Shown here one piece after another: positions 41,868-45,484 of a DNA stretch of 45,484 nt. A program made the position numbers and the translations under genes. Source of the DNA: Roseisalinus antarcticus (GTDB lineage Bacteria > Pseudomonadota > Alphaproteobacteria > Rhodobacterales > Rhodobacteraceae); the NCBI RefSeq assembly GCF_900172355.1, contig NZ_FWFZ01000027.1, forward strand, positions 1 to 45,484. The letters run 5' to 3'. The notes below the pieces were generated by a model. That model made no database searches. It was not told where the DNA came from and worked only from the letters and a program-made list of their open reading frames with translations. How positions within the stretch are numbered: the stretch's first letter is position 1; each line of letters starts with the position of its first letter.

Positions 41868-41917
41868 GGGGTCGTAGAAGACCGCGATGGTCGCGGTCCG
41901 AATACGGAGACGACCCC
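41868..41917 (+). promoter_or_regulatory. Nested hairpin before the DUF3489 start codon
   Basis: GGGGTCGT (41868-41875) is the exact complement of ACGACCCC (41910-41917), which ends at the base before the ATG at 41918. Inside lies a second perfect stem ACCGCGA / TCGCGGT (41881-41897). The ribosome binding site CGGAGA (about 41905-41910) lies in the outer loop and stem junction. Folding of this leader could hide or expose the start, so translation control, possibly by the product, is plausible. Not tested. Confidence 0.6.
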
Positions 41918-42460
41918 ATGACCAAACTTTCCGAAACCCAGACGATCATCCTGTCCCGCGCGGCCCAGAACGAGGACCGCATTGCCCTGCCGCTGCCCGA
42001 GAGCCTGCGCGGCGGAGCCGCCGCCAAGGTGGTCGGCGCGATGCTCGCCAAAGGCTTCCTCGAAGAGGTCGACGCCGACATGCGCAGGGGCGAGCCCGTC
42101 TGGCGCGAGACCGGCGACGGCCACGGCGTCACGCTGGTCGCCACAGACGCAGGGCTCGCCGCCATCGGCATCGAGTCCGCAGACGCGAACACTGCGCCTG
42201 CGGGCGCGGCGGACGCGCCGACCGAGGAGCCCGCGCCCAAGGCGCGCACCCCGCGCGAAGGCACCAAGCAGGCAACGCTGATCGCCATGTTGCGCGCGCC
42301 AGACGGCGCGACCATCGAAGAGATCATGGCCGCTACAAACTGGCAGTCGCATACGGTACGAGGCGCGATGTCCGGCGCGCTGAAAAAGAAGCTGAGCCTC
42401 GACGTCACCTCCGAAAAGGTCGAGGATCGAGGGCGCGTCTACAAACTGCCCGCCGCCTGA
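41918..42460 (+). CDS. DUF3489 protein with winged-helix-like C-terminus
   Basis: 180 aa. N-terminal half: MTKLSETQTIILSRAAQNEDRIALPLPESLRGGAAAKVVGAM, then a Pro/Ala-rich linker with basic KARTPREGTKQ. The C-terminal DUF3489 domain (about 120-180) reads LIAMLRAPDGATIEEIMAAT, NWQSHTVRGAMSGALKKKL and DRGRVYKLPA, a winged-helix pattern. Such genes often accompany DUF2924 and recombinase genes in Alphaproteobacteria (recalled, not checked). Last of a plus-strand three-gene unit inside the prophage. Confidence 0.85.
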   Translation: MTKLSETQTIILSRAAQNEDRIALPLPESLRGGAAAKVVGAMLAKGFLEEVDADMRRGEPVWRETGDGHGVTLVATDAGLAAIGIESADANTAPAGAADAPTEEPAPKARTPREGTKQATLIAMLRAPDGATIEEIMAATNWQSHTVRGAMSGALKKKLSLDVTSEKVEDRGRVYKLPAA

Positions 42461-42519
42461 AGCATCCATGCCCGGCAAAATGATGACCGCCGTCCCCCGC
42501 CGGGGCGACGGTTTTCCTC

Positions 42520-43149
42520 TCAGGGGACCGCCTTCCGAAACACGCTGTACTGAAAGCTCTGCCGGTTACCCTTCGGCGTGATGTGCATGTGTCGTCTGGC
42601 ATCGATGGTCTCGAACTGGCCCGGCAGCAGGCGCGCGAGTTCCCGCGCCAGATCCTCCGGCTCGTAGCGCGCAATCGGCAACCCCGAGCACTTTTCGGGC
42701 CCGTCATCGGCGAAGGTTGCGATGATCGCGACCCCACCTGAACAGAGGGCATCGGACATCGCGCGCGCGTAACCGGCGCGATCCTCGGCCCGGATCAGAA
42801 AGTGAAACACCGCGCGGTCGTGCCAGACCGCGTAGTCCCGTTCAGGCACCCACGTCGCGATGTCAGCTTCGATCCAGGTCACGTCGCTACCTTGCGGGCC
42901 GAGACGTCGCCTGCTGACAGCCAATGCAGCCCCGGAAAGATCAAGCACGGTGAGAGGGCCGAGACCCGCCTCGAGCAGCGCGTCCACGAGCCGCGACGCG
43001 CCTGCGCCGATGTCGATGAACGCTTCGCCGGGATGAAGATGGGTTCGGACGAGATCGAGCGAAACTGACGGCGTCGCTTCGAACCATGTCAGTTCATCTT
43101 CCGAGCGCGCGCCGTAGACCTCGTCCCAGTGTTCCTGTCCACCTGCCAT
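42520..43149 (-). CDS. Class I SAM-dependent methyltransferase
   Basis: 209 aa. Rossmann-fold methyltransferase: motif I EAFIDIGAGASRLVDALLEAG, motif II LTVLDLSGAALAVSRRRL, motif III WIEADIATWVPER and motif IV DYAVWHDRAVFHFL. Starts MAGGQEHWDEVYGARSEDELTWFEATP, an N-terminal pattern typical of small-molecule or thiol methyltransferases. No DNA-specific motif is seen. It is separated from the prophage late genes in orientation and spacing and may be cargo. The substrate is unknown. Confidence 0.85.
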   Translation of the reverse strand: MAGGQEHWDEVYGARSEDELTWFEATPSVSLDLVRTHLHPGEAFIDIGAGASRLVDALLEAGLGPLTVLDLSGAALAVSRRRLGPQGSDVTWIEADIATWVPERDYAVWHDRAVFHFLIRAEDRAGYARAMSDALCSGGVAIIATFADDGPEKCSGLPIARYEPEDLARELARLLPGQFETIDARRHMHITPKGNRQSFQYSVFRKAVP

Positions 43150-43227
43150 CTTGGTCGCAACCTCCCGTGAGTCCGAGTTTAATGCATCAAGGTCATTGAG
43201 GACACCGAGATTGTAGTCTTGGAAACC

Positions 43228-43449
43228 TCAAGATCTCCGTGCCCGGATCGTCTCGAACAGCCGCCGCAAGGCGAACGAACGGGTGATTGACACGATGGTG
43301 AAGATGGCGCCCATCTTCAGGTTCTGCGCCAGTGTCGTGTGGAGCCCGAAGATCGGGAAGATCAGGATCTGCGTCACGACCGCAACGCCGTAGCCGACGA
43401 TCACGTTGGCGATGGACTCGACCAAGGACATGGCGCGCGACTGCTTCAT
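43228..43449 (-). CDS. DUF7220-like small membrane protein
   Basis: 73 aa with two hydrophobic helices (ANVIVGYGVAVVTQILIFPIFG and MGAIFTIVSITRSFALRRLF) and short basic ends. The start (SRAMSLVESIANVIVGYG) and the FxLRRLFE end are typical of a small phage membrane-protein family I recall as DUF7220. Overlaps the upstream gene by ATGA, so it belongs to the phage operon. Role unknown. Confidence 0.75.
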   Translation of the reverse strand: MKQSRAMSLVESIANVIVGYGVAVVTQILIFPIFGLHTTLAQNLKMGAIFTIVSITRSFALRRLFETIRARRS

Positions 43450-44120
43450 GCGGCGGCGTCATCCATCGGCCAGCAGTTCAGCCGCGAGAGTTCGCAGCGC
43501 ATGCGCCGCAACCAAGGGGACCACGCCGTTGCCACAGAGGCGAAGCCGGTCCACCCGGTGGGCCAGCCCATCAGCGCCTCGACAAACAGCGGGTTCAAGG
43601 TCCGGCGCACATCGGAGGTATCGCTCCCAACCATCGGCGTCACCAGGACCTGGCGGCCAAGCAGGCCATTCACCGGCGTGTTCGCCAATGTCGTCGCCCC
43701 ATCCTTGTGATCCCGCGCCGTCGGCGTCATCCACATTCGGCTGGCATGGGTCAGATCGGCCGTCTTGCGGTTGCCGGAACTCGGCTTGCAGCCGTCGTTG
43801 GCCATCGGTGTTGGCCAGTCCCGCGCCATACCGTCCAGACCCTTCTCGTCTTTCCGCGCGCCGCCCCGGCTCCGGAAACTGTCGGTCTGCGGCGTGGGCC
43901 ACATCGCGGCCGTCGTCGCCAGGTTCATTCCATGCTTGCCCGCTTCCTGCGACGGCGTCGGTTTTGTCTGCCGGTTCTCGTTGGCACTTGCCCTCAACGT
44001 CGGCCATAGCCGCAACATCTCGGTCCGGTTCCCCCCACTCGACCGTGTCCCAGAGCAGGCGCGCGGGGTCGGCCAGTTCGCAGCCTTCGCCAACCAAATT
44101 TCCTTGACAATCGCCCTCCT
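43446..44120 (-). pseudogene. 3' part of a broken phage gene rich in WPTP motifs
   Basis: The frame contains repeated WPTP elements (AANWPTPRACSGTRSSG, AAMWPTPQTDSFRSRGG, RDWPTPMANDGCKPSSG) and ends RTLNPLFVEALMGWPTGWTG, then WSPWLRRMRCELSRLNCWP. I recall such C-termini in phage DNA cytosine methyltransferases and neighbouring proteins of Alphaproteobacteria. No ATG opens this frame: it runs from a TTG-like codon at 44093 and is open to about 44120. The matching N-terminus lies at 44565-44677, beyond an inserted gene. The middle of the original gene is therefore lost. Confidence 0.75.
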
Positions 44121-44165
44121 TCCGTAGTTGCTCTAGGAAGTATAATTCAGTCAGTGGAGTGGAAA

Positions 44166-44561
44166 ATGAAGGCGGGCGGTATTTTAGGAATAATTGGCGG
44201 GGTAATCGCGCTCCTGGTCGGTGCAATTGGTTTCTCGGTGGCAGGCTTGGGATCAAGTATGATGTCTGGGGTTGCTTCAATTGGGATTGATCCGAATTCA
44301 GCGCGTGTTAATGCAGAAGTGCAGTCAACGCTCGCCTTCTACAGGACCATGTCACTTATAATGCCGATAGTAGGCTTAGTTGGTGCTGGCATCGCATTCA
44401 AAAATGGAAAGCTTGGCGGGGGCCTTATGGGAGTTGCTGCCGCAGGAATTCTTTGGGCTTTCGGCTTTGGAATATTCTCCCTTGTCTGTGCGGTTCTCTT
44501 GGGGATCGGGGCATTCCTAGCATTCTCGGATGCCCAGAGCGGAGCGCGCCAACAGACATAG
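44166..44561 (+). CDS. Four-helix membrane protein, cargo that breaks a phage gene
   Basis: 131 aa from the ATG at 44166 (GTG at 44154 possible), with GGAG about 9 bp upstream. It has four hydrophobic helices (GGILGIIGGVIALLVGAIGF, MSLIMPIVGLVGAGIAF, GLMGVAAAGILWAF, GIFSLVCAVLLGIGAFLAF) resembling the DUF4064 type. It is AT-richer and opposite in direction to the phage operon, and lies between the two halves of the WPTP gene. A TATAAT at 44141-44146 may be its -10 box, but no well-spaced -35 is visible. Confidence 0.82.
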   Translation: MKAGGILGIIGGVIALLVGAIGFSVAGLGSSMMSGVASIGIDPNSARVNAEVQSTLAFYRTMSLIMPIVGLVGAGIAFKNGKLGGGLMGVAAAGILWAFGFGIFSLVCAVLLGIGAFLAFSDAQSGARQQT

Positions 44562-44564
44562 CGC

Positions 44565-44677
44565 TGCGACATCCTAGCATGGCGATTGTGAGCCAGTGCC
44601 CGAGCAGAGGGAGAGGCCGAACAGGCATGCGTCTTCGGTTCCGGAAGCGCGTCCGGAGGGATGTAAAGCCAGGTCAT
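44565..44677 (-). pseudogene. 5' part of the broken WPTP phage gene
   Basis: From the ATG at 44677 (a GTG at 44686 overlaps the methyltransferase stop) the frame reads MTWLYIPPDALPEPKTHACSA, then SPSARALAHNRH. MTWLYxPP is the start I recall for the WPTP-type phage protein whose end is at 43446-44120. Similarity ends near 44570, where the inserted gene begins. Junction positions are approximate. Confidence 0.65.
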
Positions 44678-44682
44678 GCATG

Positions 44683-45484
44683 TCACGCGGCGGATTTGGG
44701 TTTGCGGGCGGGTTCTGGGTCGGCTTCGCTGTCGGGCGTATCCGTGTCCATGGGCACGACATCCCCGTCGCCCAGCCGCTCAATCCTTACTTGCGTAAAA
44801 GTTCGACCGTCGCCGTCAAGGATCGCGTCGCGACCGGTTTCGGCCTGCCAACGTTCAGCGGCGACGTCGATGTATGCTGGGCTGATTTCCATCGCGAACA
44901 CCCGCCGCCCGTTGGCTTCGCCCGCCATGATCTGCGAGCCGGAACCACAGAACGGCTCATAGCAAAGGCCGCCCCGTGCCACATGCTGGCGCATCGGGAT
45001 CCCGAACGCATCGAGCGGTTTCGGCGTCGGGTGGTCGGGCCGCTCATCTTTGGTGAAGCTCGGCAGAGCCCATGTGGACGGCAGGGTTTCCTCGGCCACC
45101 TTCGGCGGGCGGTTTGGGCGGCGCCAGCCCATGAAGCAGGGCTCGTGCTTCCAGAGGTAATGCGATCGGGTCAGGACGCCGCGGTCTTTCACCCAGATGA
45201 TTTGCTGGTGGACGAAGGCCCCGGCTTTTTCCCAGCAAGCCTCCAGCATCGCCTGACGGCGCGAGGCGTGCCAGCAGTACCAGGCAGCGTCCTCGGTGAT
45301 GGCCTCGGCCACGGCCGCTGCGATGAAGCCGTCGTAGAGCTCGGCCCCCTGCGAACTGTCGTCCCACGTTGTGCCGTAAGACGCCGACCAGTCCTTGTTC
45401 CGCGTCGGATGGTTCGAGCCGTCGTAATCCACCAGATACGGAGGGTCGGTCGCGAACAGGATGGCGCGCTCGCCGTTCATCAGG
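44683..45484 (-). CDS. Phage DNA methyltransferase (N4/N6), 5' end beyond the window
   Basis: At least 265 aa, C-terminal part of a type II-like DNA methylase. Catalytic motif IV DPPY occurs in ILFATDPPYLVDYDG. Further conserved parts are WYCWHASRRQAMLEACWEKA, WVKDRGVLTRSHYLWKHEPC, HPTPKPLDAFGIPMRQHVA, and motif I at YEPFCGSGSQIMAGE with RRVFAMEISPAYIDVAAERW. The order IV then I suggests a beta-class enzyme. An internal Met at 45480 could pass for a start, but the frame continues to the window edge, and related proteins have an N-terminal ParB-like domain. It probably protects phage DNA from restriction. C-terminal tail acidic (DTDTPDSEADPEPARKP). Confidence 0.9.
   Translation of the reverse strand, partial: LMNGERAILFATDPPYLVDYDGSNHPTRNKDWSASYGTTWDDSSQGAELYDGFIAAAVAEAITEDAAWYCWHASRRQAMLEACWEKAGAFVHQQIIWVKDRGVLTRSHYLWKHEPCFMGWRRPNRPPKVAEETLPSTWALPSFTKDERPDHPTPKPLDAFGIPMRQHVARGGLCYEPFCGSGSQIMAGEANGRRVFAMEISPAYIDVAAERWQAETGRDAILDGDGRTFTQVRIERLGDGDVVPMDTDTPDSEADPEPARKPKSAA

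Larger units (their letters stand above)
19976..45484 (-). mobile_element. Tailed-phage prophage, probably defective, extending past the right edge
   Basis: Minus-strand genes read, in transcription order from right to left: DNA modification, terminase, portal, protease/capsid fusion, head-tail connectors, tail tube, tape measure, GTA-like baseplate genes, fibre, lysis. This is a complete late block of a siphovirus-type phage. The left limit lies between the Nfu gene end (19791) and the outer spanin (19976). That 184-bp gap shows no tRNA, integrase or obvious attachment repeat. No integrase, repressor or replication gene is in the window; they may lie beyond 45484. The large terminase is truncated and two other phage genes are broken, so it is unlikely to package DNA. 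Confidence 0.9.

Noticed and set aside
44104-44146. Consensus promoter TTGACA...TATAAT before the four-helix gene
   Set aside because: The two hexamers are about 31 bp apart, far from the usual 16-18 bp; only the -10-like box is mentioned.
1-45484. CRISPR array
   Set aside because: No regularly spaced direct repeats were seen anywhere in the window.

Overview
The window looks like a GC-rich alphaproteobacterial chromosome, most likely Rhodobacteraceae. The basis is the codon bias, the gene order of the thiamine cluster, and the resemblance of the phage tail genes to the tail genes of the Rhodobacter gene transfer agent (GTA). All calls rest on reading the sequence and on recalled family features; no database search was run.

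Layout. (1) 1-7340 is accessory DNA. It holds a minus-strand pair of unrecognised genes (one with a Cys cluster and a winged-helix-like end), a tightly overlapping plus-strand operon of four genes (small protein, DUF2924, large serine recombinase, HTH protein), an AT-richer orphan gene with a basic coiled coil, and a DUF3883 gene broken by a partial IS30-family element. (2) 7341-8161 is non-coding: a rho-independent terminator, a possible structured RNA, and a TPP riboswitch at 8018-8098 followed by a hairpin. (3) 8162-15597 is a ten-gene thiamine operon (thiD-thiO-thiS-thiG-thiE-thiF-thiY-tenA-thiZ-thiX). It covers the thiazole branch, coupling to HMP, and uptake and salvage of the pyrimidine; thiC is not here. 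(4) 15598-19791 carries a decayed phage endolysin fragment, a divergent RpoH-like sigma factor, and a plus-strand operon of a Cys-rich MarR regulator, an Mrp/ApbC ATPase with a DUF971 tail, and an unusual Nfu/NifU protein fused to a DUF6522-like and a winged-helix domain. This suggests an iron-sulfur or redox-linked function. (5) 19976-45484 is a prophage read mainly on the minus strand and running off the right edge. From right to left it holds DNA modification genes, terminase, portal, a protease/capsid fusion, head-tail and tail genes, a GTA-like baseplate module (DUF2460, DUF2163, NlpC/P60, TIM-barrel megaprotein), a tail fibre, and lysis genes (M15 endolysin and overlapping spanins).

The prophage is probably defective. 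Plus-strand, AT-richer cargo genes sit inside it in three places. Two of the insertions removed phage sequence: the C-terminus of the large terminase (and apparently a small connector gene) at 38395-39235, and the middle of a phage gene at about 44095-44570. The third, a ribosome-hibernation-factor-like gene at 33037-33351, sits between intact genes. A DUF6127-like gene is frameshifted at an AG repeat.

The strongest new readings are a canonical A AAA AAC slippery heptamer (31178-31184), predicted to make a G/GT-type tail chaperone by -1 frameshifting; the repeated insertion of AT-rich cargo into late phage genes; the Nfu-DUF6522-wHTH fusion; the recombinase operon whose recombinase lacks the zinc-ribbon cysteines; and the phage endolysin relic beside the thiamine operon.
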